This document shows positions 43,480-51,888 of a DNA stretch of 64,000 nucleotides, piece after piece. Below the pieces are notes generated by a model. The model was not told the DNA's origin, did no database searches, and was given only the letters and a program-made list of their open reading frames with translations. The DNA is taken from NCBI GenBank assembly GCA_050012855.1, contig JBEKGJ010000016.1, forward strand, positions 16,354-80,353, written 5' to 3'. The stretch comes from JAJXZJ01 sp050012855 (GTDB lineage: Bacteria > Verrucomicrobiota > Verrucomicrobiia > Limisphaerales > J093). Position 1 is the stretch's first letter; each line of letters opens with the position of its first letter. The position numbers and the translations under genes were made by a program.

Positions 43480-46173
43480 TCAATCAAGCCGCTGGATCGC
43501 GATGTCCTTGTACCAGGCCTCGGCCGGTGGTCCGCCGTGGATTTGCAGGCCGATGATTCCGGTCGGTTCAAGGTTCGGTTCCGGTTCCGTGTAATCCACC
43601 GTCGGGTGGCCGTTGATCCATAACTGAATCCGCCGCCCCTGGCAACGGATCCGATAGTCGTTCCAGTCGTCCGGCTTGAGCACCTTCTTCAGTTCGGCCT
43701 GGTCGGCCTGAACCAGTATCTTATTGCGCCGCGATTCATCGTAGAGGTTCCCCCAATAGGTCTGCCCCAAGTCCGCCTGGTAGCCGGCGACTTCGTTGCC
43801 CGGCACGCGCCGGCTGCGGAGCTGCACGCCGCCATTGGCATCCGTTCCGAGCAGCATGAACTTGAGGCGGAGCTCGAAGTTCGCATAGGCGCCCGTGGTA
43901 CAAAGAAACTCGTTTTGGGCCACCGGATGTTCGAGGCTGCCACCCACGATGGCGCCGTCTTGGATGCGGAACACCTGCCGGTTGCCTTCCCAGCCGGCAA
44001 AAGTGCGTCCGTCGAAGAGAGCCGTGAAGCCTGGTTTGTCCGTCGCCGCCGGCGCGGGTGGGGCGGACTCGGCTACGGGGTGGGCGCGGAGCAGGGCCAG
44101 GGCCTGACTGCGGAGGTTGGCGTCCGACGCGAACGCCAGCACTTTGCGCATCGCGGCGTGGACCACTGCATCGTCGGCGGGACCGAGATTCGAGGCCACT
44201 GCGACGGCCGCCACCGCCGCTTCGGCCTGCACTGCAGGATCGTCCAGGTTCGGCAAGATCAGTGCCAGCGCCGCGGCATGGGGTACCTTCGCCAGCCCGC
44301 TCAGCAGGAGTTTGCGGCTCGCCGGGCCGCTGGCCAGGGGCGCGAGTCGGCGGAAGCAATCGGCCTTCCTGGGAGCGGGAAGTTGGGATTCCTCGAGCAG
44401 GCGCAGCGCGCCGCGCAGCGTCAAATCCCGCTGCGCCTCGTTCAACGGCGTCCCCGCGAATTCCAGCAAGGGTTCAAGGGCGGCCTCGTTGGGCCACTCG
44501 ATCAGAGCGCGGAAGGCCACCTCGCGATCTTCCGCGCCGCCGCGGCGAATCTGCTCGAGCATCTTCTCCAGCGCGGTGGAAGTTCCCGTCCCCGCCAGCA
44601 ACCGCAGCAAGGCCTGGCGATCCTCAGCGCGTTGGCCGGCTTCGAGTCGCGCCAGAATCCAGATGGTCTGCTGCTGTACATTCCCGGAACGTCTGAAGAC
44701 GCTGGCGATGGTTTCCTCAATGGCCTCATCGAACTCGGGTTCGCCAGCGGTCGTTAACAGCTCGAACAAGGCCGAATGATCACTGGCCGAAGCCGCAAAC
44801 CGCAGCGCGCGGATGGCGTCAAGTCGGGCGGGGCGGTCTCCCTCACGCGCTCGCTTCAGGATGACCGACACGGGGATTCTGGCCTCGCGGGCGACGAGAA
44901 CTTTGACCAAGTCGGAAAGCACAACGGCCGGGGCCGCGGGCAACGCCTGCAAAAGCGCGTCCGTCGCCGCCGCGCCGGGCATGTTCTTAAGCAATCGAAA
45001 GATCTCCGGCCGATCGTCGGTTCTTTCCGGCGACAACGCCGCCGCCAGCAATGCCGCTGCCGCCGGCGGTTCTCGGTGCGCGCCGAGCATCCGCAGGGCG
45101 GAGGGGCGGAGCGCGGGCTGACGCAGCAAAGCGACGAGGCTTGCGACGGGGAGGGATCGGCCAAGGGCTTCGACGACGATCACCTGGCTTGAAGCGGGAA
45201 GCCGGGGCAGGTTGTTCGCCAGCCGCGCCCTGACCGTCTGGTCTTGCAGATTGCGGAGGGCCTGGCCGGCGACCGGTTTGAGGGCGTGATCCTCTTCCCG
45301 CAACGCCGCCAACAACCATGACAAAGCCGTCTCCGGAGCCTGTTCGCTCAGCCGCAACAACGCGACGCGACGGACCAGTTGGGATTCATCCCTGGCGGCG
45401 ACCAACCGCTTCCAGAGAGGCACGGCACGGGCCGGCTTCAAAGTCTCAACCGCGCGCAGATACGCGTCGTCGGCCATCATCCGCCGGTCTTTGGGAACGC
45501 TTTTCCGGAATTGATCGAGCGCTTCGACCGCGGGGCGGCTTCCGATTTTCCCCAGGGCGGCCGCCGCAGCGGCGCTCACCTCCGCCCCATCCTTGAGGAA
45601 AGGAACCATCAGCCCGACCGCCTGGTTGTCCTGCCGCTGGCCCAGGAGATTCAACAGACTCGCCGCGACTTTGCCCGTGCTGCCGCGCAGCGCCTCCCGA
45701 GCCGCCTGGCCCAGCTCGGGAACGGGGTTGTTGGCAACGGCGTAACAGGCGATCTCCACCGTTTCCGGCTGCGCCAACAGTTTCTTGAGCGCCGGCGCCG
45801 ACTGCGCCGAACCGATCTGCCATAACACCCGGCAGATGTCCTCTTTGACGGGCCAAGGCGCGTCCGACGCCAGCGCCTCCACCAACCGTTTCTCGAGGGC
45901 GCGAACCTGCCCGGTCGTGGCGGCCTCGCGTGCGAGGGCGCGAAGCCGGTACAACCGCGCCGCATCAAACGTGGCATCTCCCGGGCCGGCCTCGTGAAGC
46001 GCCCGCTCAACTTCCAGCGAAAGATCAACTGCGGTGGCGAGAGCGTGGGGGATGCAGAGGCTTAGCAGAAGGGCAACGGCCACGAATTGAATCAGTCTCG
46101 GGTACTGCAATAGGGGAAATTGCTCGCCGCGTGGGAAGAAACTTGGCGGCTCCCTGTTGTTCCATTCACCCAT
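43480..46173 (-). CDS. HEAT-repeat protein with C-terminal DUF1080 domain
   Basis: An 897-residue exported protein if started at the ATG 46173, which directly precedes a signal peptide (LIQFVAVALLLSLCIPHALA). An ATG at 46290 overlaps the upstream gene stop (ATGA) but would add a stretch encoded by GGATTTTGGATTTGG-type intergenic repeat. Residues about 40-680 are HEAT-like helical repeats (AAAALGKIGSRPAVEAL, ALRMLGAHREPPAAAALLAAAL). Residues 700-897 form DUF1080, the 3-keto-disaccharide hydrolase / LamG-like domain: GFTALFDGRTFAGWEG, FELRLKFMLLGTDANGGVQLRS, YQADLGQTYWGNLYDES, WNDYRIRCQGRRIQLWINGH. It is coupled to a Gfo/Idh/MocA gene, consistent with hydrolysis of an oxidised (3-keto) glycoside. 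Confidence 0.8.
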   Translation of the reverse strand: MGEWNNREPPSFFPRGEQFPLLQYPRLIQFVAVALLLSLCIPHALATAVDLSLEVERALHEAGPGDATFDAARLYRLRALAREAATTGQVRALEKRLVEALASDAPWPVKEDICRVLWQIGSAQSAPALKKLLAQPETVEIACYAVANNPVPELGQAAREALRGSTGKVAASLLNLLGQRQDNQAVGLMVPFLKDGAEVSAAAAAALGKIGSRPAVEALDQFRKSVPKDRRMMADDAYLRAVETLKPARAVPLWKRLVAARDESQLVRRVALLRLSEQAPETALSWLLAALREEDHALKPVAGQALRNLQDQTVRARLANNLPRLPASSQVIVVEALGRSLPVASLVALLRQPALRPSALRMLGAHREPPAAAALLAAALSPERTDDRPEIFRLLKNMPGAAATDALLQALPAAPAVVLSDLVKVLVAREARIPVSVILKRAREGDRPARLDAIRALRFAASASDHSALFELLTTAGEPEFDEAIEETIASVFRRSGNVQQQTIWILARLEAGQRAEDRQALLRLLAGTGTSTALEKMLEQIRRGGAEDREVAFRALIEWPNEAALEPLLEFAGTPLNEAQRDLTLRGALRLLEESQLPAPRKADCFRRLAPLASGPASRKLLLSGLAKVPHAAALALILPNLDDPAVQAEAAVAAVAVASNLGPADDAVVHAAMRKVLAFASDANLRSQALALLRAHPVAESAPPAPAATDKPGFTALFDGRTFAGWEGNRQVFRIQDGAIVGGSLEHPVAQNEFLCTTGAYANFELRLKFMLLGTDANGGVQLRSRRVPGNEVAGYQADLGQTYWGNLYDESRRNKILVQADQAELKKVLKPDDWNDYRIRCQGRRIQLWINGHPTVDYTEPEPNLEPTGIIGLQIHGGPPAEAWYKDIAIQRLD

Positions 46174-46286
46174 TCTCGCAAACTCGGATTTGCTTCGGAT
46201 TTTGGATTTGGGGTTTCGGATTTCCGGCCCCGCCGGGCTGCGCCGGGGGCTCATCTTGGCTGCCTGGTAGAGGGAAGTTGCCGTCT

Positions 46287-47570
46287 TCATAGGGTCCACG
46301 GCGCCCGCATGGCGCGGGCGATCATGTTGTTGGCGGCGGCATCGTTCACAAAGCGCTCCGCGCGGCGGTCCCAGCGCAAATCCAGGCCCAGGCGCATGGC
46401 AATGTTCGCCGCGTGACTCAGCGTGGTCGAACGATGCGCCACTTCGGCGTCCGCCACGGGGCGGGCGCGCGTCTTCACACAGTCCAGCCAGTTGCGGTGG
46501 TGCCCCGCCACCACGCTCCAATGGGTGTTGATTTTGACGTCCTCCAGCAGCGAGGCCGGGTGAGCGGTGAGCTGGCCCTCATCCGCCAGATCCACCCAAC
46601 CTTCGGTGCCGACCCACCGCATGCCCTTGTCGCCTTCCCGCATGCGGATTTCCAGACCGTCCTCGTAAGTGGCAATCACTTCGTAGCCCCACGCCGTGTC
46701 AAAGATGCCGTGCGCATGGAACCGCGCCTGCTTGACCTGGAACGATACCGGGGCGTCCAGGTGGCTCGGACGCAGCATCTGCGCGATATCGTTGTAGTGC
46801 GCGCCCATATCCGTCATGCTCCCGCCCGCGTAATCGCTTATGTGGCGGAACGATCCCGACACCCGAACATCCGAATACGGCTGCGCGGGCGCTGGCCCGA
46901 GCCACATCTCGTAATCAATGTCCGGCGGGGCGGGGGTGATTTTGGGCGACTGCGGCCCGGGCGAGCCGCCCATGCGGTTGACCACATAGAGCAGCTTCCC
47001 AATCCGGCCGGACAAGGCGGTTTCGACGCAGAATCGGTAACTGGGCTGGCTGCGGCGTTGGGTGCCGCTTTGATAGACAATGCCGGCGTGTTTGACCGCA
47101 TCGGCGACCGCGCGGCCTTCGGCGATGGTCACGCTCAGCGGCTTTTGGCAATAGATGTCCTTGCCGGCCTGCGCCGCGGCGATGGCAATGAGCGCGTGCC
47201 AGTGGTCTGGGGTCGCGCAGTAAATGGCATCGAGGTCGGGGCGGGCCATCAGCTCGCGCCAATCGCGATAAACGGCGCAGTCCTGGTTTTGGTATTGGCG
47301 GTTGACCATCGCCGCCGCCTGGCGGAGGTTTTTCTCCTTAACATCACAGACGGCCAGAATCTGAACGTCCGGCTGAGCGAGCAGGGAGGTCAGATCGAGG
47401 GTGCCCATGCCGCCGATACCGATGGCGCCCAGGGTGAGCCGCTGCGACGGCGACGCGGCGCCAGCGTCTTTGCCCAGCGCCCGCGCGGGGAGGATTGACG
47501 GCAGGGCCAGGCCGGGCAGCGTGAGCGCCGTGCTTTTCAGAAAACTCCGCCGTGAACATGGTCTGTGCAT
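46287..47570 (-). CDS. Gfo/Idh/MocA family oxidoreductase, Tat-exported
   Basis: A 427-residue NAD(P)-dependent oxidoreductase with Tat leader RRSFLKSTALTLPGLALPSIL, Rossmann motif GAIGIGGMGTLDL (about 47-59) and catalytic lysine in IYCQKPLSVTIAEG, where the usual EKP glutamate is glutamine. WLGPAPAQPYSDVRVSGSFRHISDYAGGSMTDMGAHY marks the bacterial Tat-exported subgroup. It lies before the HEAT-DUF1080 gene. It probably oxidises a sugar hydroxyl to a ketone. Confidence 0.9.
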   Translation of the reverse strand: MHRPCSRRSFLKSTALTLPGLALPSILPARALGKDAGAASPSQRLTLGAIGIGGMGTLDLTSLLAQPDVQILAVCDVKEKNLRQAAAMVNRQYQNQDCAVYRDWRELMARPDLDAIYCATPDHWHALIAIAAAQAGKDIYCQKPLSVTIAEGRAVADAVKHAGIVYQSGTQRRSQPSYRFCVETALSGRIGKLLYVVNRMGGSPGPQSPKITPAPPDIDYEMWLGPAPAQPYSDVRVSGSFRHISDYAGGSMTDMGAHYNDIAQMLRPSHLDAPVSFQVKQARFHAHGIFDTAWGYEVIATYEDGLEIRMREGDKGMRWVGTEGWVDLADEGQLTAHPASLLEDVKINTHWSVVAGHHRNWLDCVKTRARPVADAEVAHRSTTLSHAANIAMRLGLDLRWDRRAERFVNDAAANNMIARAMRAPWTL

Positions 47571-47893
47571 TTCGTGTCTCCGTGGCGTTATAGATAGTTG
47601 CCCAAGTAATCGCCCAACGGACCCCGCCGCGTGAAGGCACGCGGCCTGCTCCTTTGTAGGCCAGGTCCCCCGACCCGGCGCATGGCGCAGGTGGATTTAC
47701 TTATGAGATGATCCATATCGGGCGCAGGATCCCCCAGCTTTGGCTTTTTTGGTCATCCCATTGCCGCGCCTGCTCCGCCAGGTCGCGGCTGACGCTGCGA
47801 GGGTGATCGGTCGGCGGGCAGCCGTGGCGGGCGGTCCTGGCGGCCGTTTCGACAGAGGCGGTCGGCTGGGTGATTGTCATGGCGAAAGGGCCA
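47571..47893. other. Intergenic space, no gene seen
   Basis: A 323-base space between the isomerase stop (47894) and the 46287-47570 oxidoreductase start. It contains GC-rich short palindromes (CCGCGTGAAGGCACGCGG at about 47627-47644) but no convincing gene. It probably carries the promoter of the 47570-42443 set. Confidence 0.4.
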
Positions 47894-48880
47894 TTATTTC
47901 TCGCCTATTCCAACCTGGCGGAATGTAGTGCGGAGGTGGGCGAGGGCCTGCTTGTAATCCGCCAGCCCGACGTATTCGAGGATGAGTGGTGCAACGGGTG
48001 TGTGCTGGGCCGCGAGGTTCACCAACTTCGGGTAATCGATGTCGCCCCGGCCCGCGGCCACCCCGAGGTCGGTATGCAGCTTGCGGTCCTTGGCATGCAG
48101 GCAGTCAATCCACGGGCCGAGCTGGTGAAACATCTCCTCGAGGTCGTTCACTTCGATCAGGTTGGCCGGGTCGAGCAGGGCGCGAATGCGCGGGGAGTTC
48201 ACCTCCTCCAGGAAGATCCGGACCCGCTTGGCGGTGGCGAGAAAGCCGCGATAAAACGGCTCCAGGAGCACCTTCGCGTCAAACTCCTCCGCCTGCGCTG
48301 CCAGTTCCCGGACGATGGCGACGGTCTGCGGCCACACGGCGTCCTGAAAAAACAGCGGGACGGGCGGTTCCGGGCCCTTGGGATTCTGGTAGTGGCCCGC
48401 CTCGGTGATGAAGGTGCGCACGCCCATCCGGCGGCCGACTTCCATCATCGCCTTGAAGTAGGCGAGGTTGGCTTTGCGCTCGGCGGCATCCGGATGGATG
48501 AGGTTCGTATAGACGCCGAGACTATGAATCTTGATGCCGGCGCGGCGATATGCCTCGGCGATGGCCTGGCAGCGTTCGGACGTGAGCGAAGCAACGTCGG
48601 CGCGCGAGTTGTACGCCCAGAACTTGCTGTCGGTCTGGCTGAGGAAAAGCTGGACGGTGCGGATGCCGGCCGCGGCCAGTTCCGTGGCCAACTCCGAGTT
48701 GGCCAGGCTCTCAAACCCCAGCGTGGACACGCCGATGGTGAGTTTGCGCCCGTCAAGCCGCGGCGAGGGTTGGGCTGCCGGCGCGGCCGGCAGCGGGGCG
48801 AGAGTTGAACCCAGCGCGCCCGCCGCGACGGTCTGCGTGGCGCGGACGATGGCCTGCCGGCGACTAAGTGTCGCTTCCAT
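47894..48880 (-). CDS. Sugar phosphate isomerase/epimerase family protein, Tat-exported
   Basis: A 328-residue TIM-barrel isomerase/epimerase. The ATG at 48880 begins a Tat-type leader (ATLSRRQAIVRATQTVAAGALGSTLAPLPAAPA); an ATG at 48895 overlaps the upstream stop (ATGA) and is also possible. Barrel motifs: IRTVQLFLSQTD, GIKIHSLGVYTNLIHP, FDAKVLLEPFYRGFL, IRALLDPANLIEVNDL, IDCLHAKDRKLHTDLG. It is directly downstream of the 48892-50319 oxidoreductase, repeating the isomerase-plus-oxidoreductase pairing seen at 32.8-35.0 kb. Confidence 0.87.
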   Translation of the reverse strand: MEATLSRRQAIVRATQTVAAGALGSTLAPLPAAPAAQPSPRLDGRKLTIGVSTLGFESLANSELATELAAAGIRTVQLFLSQTDSKFWAYNSRADVASLTSERCQAIAEAYRRAGIKIHSLGVYTNLIHPDAAERKANLAYFKAMMEVGRRMGVRTFITEAGHYQNPKGPEPPVPLFFQDAVWPQTVAIVRELAAQAEEFDAKVLLEPFYRGFLATAKRVRIFLEEVNSPRIRALLDPANLIEVNDLEEMFHQLGPWIDCLHAKDRKLHTDLGVAAGRGDIDYPKLVNLAAQHTPVAPLILEYVGLADYKQALAHLRTTFRQVGIGEK

Positions 48881-48891
48881 AATGCCTGGCC

Positions 48892-50319
48892 TCATAAGGT
48901 CCATCCTTGGCGGTATTCGCGACGCAGAAGCTGGTTGGCCGCCGGGTCGTTGGTGAACTGCAGATTCGCACCGTCCCAGCGCAGCTTTTTCTCCCGGCGG
49001 GCGGCAATGTTACCCAGCAGGCATACCTCCGTCACCAGGGCCGCGTGGTCCACGAAATTCGAGCCGGCCGGCGGACCGCCGCCACACGCATTAACCCATT
49101 CCTGATACTGGCCGGGCGAGCGCGGCAGGGTCTTGGGCGGCAGCTTGTAACTCTCCATGCGCGACTCGGGGATCAGCCGGTTCCCCATCAGCTTGCCCTT
49201 ATCACCGATGTAAAGAACGTCCTGCAGAACATCGTCGTCATCGAATTCCGGCGGACGAAACGGCTTCAAGCCGCCGTCATACCACGTGAGCGTCACCGGC
49301 GACAGTTCGCCGCGCGCGGGAAACTCGAACCGCACAATCTCGCCCATGGGGTAGGTTTCGGGGCTGAGTTTCGTCGCACTCCCTTCCACGCTGACCGGAT
49401 GCCCCAGCTTCAACGCCTTGAACACCGTGGAGAGCTTGTGGAGGCCCAAGTCCCCCAGCAGGCCCGTCCCGAAGTCGCGCCAGTTGCGCCACGTCCACGG
49501 GTGATACGCGGGATGATACGGGCGCGCAGGAGCCGGTCCCAGCCACAAGTCCCAATCCAACCCTGCGGGAACCGGCGGCGTCTCCGGCGGACGGCCTTCC
49601 CACGTCGGCCAACTCCAGAAGCGAGGCCCCGTCCACACGTGCACCTCACGCACCTGGCCGATGGCTCCGTCCGCAATGATCTCTCGCGTCACGCGCGCCG
49701 CCTCGGTCGCCTGGCCTTGATTGCCGCATTGCGTAGCCACCTTGGCCTGGCGCGCCGCCGCCGCCACCTGCCGCGCTTCGGCGACCGAGTAGGTCAACGG
49801 TTTCTCGCAATAGACATGCTTGCCGCGTTTAAGCGCGGCCAGGGTGATCACGGCGTGCGTGTGGTCCGGCGTGGCGATCACCACGGCATCCACGTCCTCC
49901 TTTTCGAGCAATTCGCGGTAATCGTTGTAACCTTTGCAGCCGCGGTATTGGCCCGACCGTTGCTGTTTCGCATAGAGCTCGTCCATGAGCTGGCGCACCG
50001 GCTCGCGCCCGGAGGTCCGCCGCTCATTGCCCTCGGACCAGTTCCAGGACTGGTAACCGCCTCCTTCGCGGTTCACATCGCACACCGCCACCACCTGCAC
50101 TTCCGGCAATTTCTGCAAGGCGAGCATGTCCTCGGTGCCCTGCCCGCCCATCCCGATGCCGGCGAGGGTGAGCTTGCGGCTGGGCGGCACTTGTCCGGCA
50201 CCGCCCAGGACGTGACGAGGCACGACGCTGAAGGCCGCCGCCGCCGCGGTGAGTTGGAGGAACTTCCGTCGGGAAGAAACGATGCGGGCGCGGTTCCTTT
50301 TCACGTGATGATTTTGCAT
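48892..50319 (-). CDS. Gfo/Idh/MocA family oxidoreductase, Tat-exported
   Basis: A 475-residue oxidoreductase with leader SSRRKFLQLTAAAAAFSVVP (twin arginine), Rossmann motif LAGIGMGGQGTEDM (about 53-66), catalytic lysine in VYCEKPLTYSVAEA (about 170-183) and the subgroup block WDLWLGPAPARPYHPAYHPWTWRNWRDFGTGLLGDLG. It overlaps or touches the isomerase gene downstream and follows the GH28 gene. It represents the third Tat-exported Gfo/Idh/MocA in the window. Confidence 0.9.
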   Translation of the reverse strand: MQNHHVKRNRARIVSSRRKFLQLTAAAAAFSVVPRHVLGGAGQVPPSRKLTLAGIGMGGQGTEDMLALQKLPEVQVVAVCDVNREGGGYQSWNWSEGNERRTSGREPVRQLMDELYAKQQRSGQYRGCKGYNDYRELLEKEDVDAVVIATPDHTHAVITLAALKRGKHVYCEKPLTYSVAEARQVAAAARQAKVATQCGNQGQATEAARVTREIIADGAIGQVREVHVWTGPRFWSWPTWEGRPPETPPVPAGLDWDLWLGPAPARPYHPAYHPWTWRNWRDFGTGLLGDLGLHKLSTVFKALKLGHPVSVEGSATKLSPETYPMGEIVRFEFPARGELSPVTLTWYDGGLKPFRPPEFDDDDVLQDVLYIGDKGKLMGNRLIPESRMESYKLPPKTLPRSPGQYQEWVNACGGGPPAGSNFVDHAALVTEVCLLGNIAARREKKLRWDGANLQFTNDPAANQLLRREYRQGWTL

Positions 50320-50375
50320 GGTGCTCTTTTAAGTTGCGTGGCTATGGCCGGCGGGTGAGATTGGCGGCATATTCA

Positions 50376-51788
50376 TTACTTACTCTCCAAGGGGAAGTGC
50401 AGGCCCTCGACCCACCCTCCGAGGCGGAGCCGGTCCTGGCCCGCCGCCAGAGCCGCGCCGTTGATCGTGACGTTCTCGAAGGTGACGTCGCGGACATTGT
50501 GTTCGGCGTCGGCGCCTTCGATCTGCACGAGGTACTCGCCGGGGGTGCCTTCGACACTCACGTTCTTAAAGCGCACATTGCGTACATAGCCCGGCACCTT
50601 CTTGCGCATGTACTGGTTCACCACCGGCTTCAGCCGGATCAGCTCCTGCTGGCCTTCGCCGTGCAAACGCACGTTTTCCACGGTGATGTCTTCCAGACGC
50701 ATGTCCTCGCCCGGCTCAAACAAGAAGGGCGTCATCGTGAAGTGGATGATGTCCAGGTCGCGCAGGGTCACCTGGCGCATGAACCCGGCCCGGCTCTCGT
50801 GGCCCAGGAGAAAAATGCGGGCGCGATCGCACCACAGCACGCAGTGTTCGACCGTGATGCGCTCGACGTTATTGTCGGGCGCAGCGAAGTCGAGGCCCTT
50901 GAGCGCCACGCAATCGTCGTCGGTGCGGATGAAGCAATCGGTGATCCGCACGTCTTGGGAGTTGCAGGGGTTCACGCCGTCGTCGTTTTGCACCCGGGAG
51001 CCGCAGAGTTTGATGCCGCGGACGGTGACGTTGCGGCTGTGCCGCGGGACGACCGTCCAATGGGCCGCGCCGCGAATGGTGATGCCCTCGACAAGGATGT
51101 TGGTGCCGCAAAGGGAAACGACGTGGGGCGTGGGGCCCTGGCGCCACTCCCAGCCTGAGCTGTCGAGGATGCCGCGGCCGGCGATGCGGAGGTTTTCGCC
51201 TTGCGCCAGCACCCCGGCCTTCACGACGGCGCCACCGGCGAGGTAGAGGGTCTGGTTGTTCGTAAGGGAGATTCTCCCCGGCTGGTGGATGCCGGGGCCG
51301 AAGTAGATGACGCCCGGCGTGCCGGGTGCGGGCGGGCGTTCTTCCAGCGGGTTGGCGAAAAGGAGCAGCGGCCCCTTCTTTCCGTCCGGCTCGATGCTGA
51401 ACTTGCGTGGGCCATTCAGCGTAAGGATTAGCGTGTGGTCGTCCGCTTGCGCCACCTTCGCGACGGCGGACTGCGGGCGAATCACCGTCCCGCGCAGCGA
51501 ACGTGGCGACGTGATGCGGACTTCCGCAGGGCCGCCCAGGTCGAAGTTGGCGAACGAGTACGCTCCGCCGTAGTCCCACTCCTTGCCGGCGAAGGGCGGG
51601 TCGAGCACGCGCGCCGTGTAAACGTCCACCTTCTGCCCGTCGGCGGTAACCTCGTATTCGGCTGAGAGCGGCTCGCCTGCCGGTGCGTGATAGGTGATGA
51701 CTTCTGCCTCAGCCGCGACCGGGCCGACGGCGAAGGCCAGGCCGAGGGAGATGCTGGCGAGGAGCCCGCAGACATTTCGTGGCTTCAT
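50376..51788 (-). CDS. GH28 family (polygalacturonase-like) hydrolase, secreted
   Basis: A 470-residue exported right-handed beta-helix enzyme. Signal peptide ISLGLAFAVGPVAAEA. GH28 catalytic blocks are present in order: ILDSSGWEWRQGPTPHVVSL; VQNDDGVNPCNSQDV (NxD-type acid); IRTDDDCVALKG (DD pair); and GHESRAGF in place of the usual GHG. The last change, with no RIK-like RxK match seen, suggests specificity other than plain homogalacturonan, for example a decorated pectin. It follows GH3 on the same strand. Confidence 0.87.
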   Translation of the reverse strand: MKPRNVCGLLASISLGLAFAVGPVAAEAEVITYHAPAGEPLSAEYEVTADGQKVDVYTARVLDPPFAGKEWDYGGAYSFANFDLGGPAEVRITSPRSLRGTVIRPQSAVAKVAQADDHTLILTLNGPRKFSIEPDGKKGPLLLFANPLEERPPAPGTPGVIYFGPGIHQPGRISLTNNQTLYLAGGAVVKAGVLAQGENLRIAGRGILDSSGWEWRQGPTPHVVSLCGTNILVEGITIRGAAHWTVVPRHSRNVTVRGIKLCGSRVQNDDGVNPCNSQDVRITDCFIRTDDDCVALKGLDFAAPDNNVERITVEHCVLWCDRARIFLLGHESRAGFMRQVTLRDLDIIHFTMTPFLFEPGEDMRLEDITVENVRLHGEGQQELIRLKPVVNQYMRKKVPGYVRNVRFKNVSVEGTPGEYLVQIEGADAEHNVRDVTFENVTINGAALAAGQDRLRLGGWVEGLHFPLESK

Positions 51789-51888
51789 ACTACTGAACCG
51801 ATTTACTTTTTGCCGCGCCGCCGGTTTACTGATGCTGCGCAGGATGAGCCATCCGCCCCACCGCCCCGTCCCTTCTCATCCTGCTCCG

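Noticed and set aside
47740..47928. A 62-codon plus-strand ORF in the gap before the isomerase
   Set aside because: It overlaps the isomerase 3' end antisense, has no ribosome site or recognisable domain, and has arginine/glycine-rich composition.
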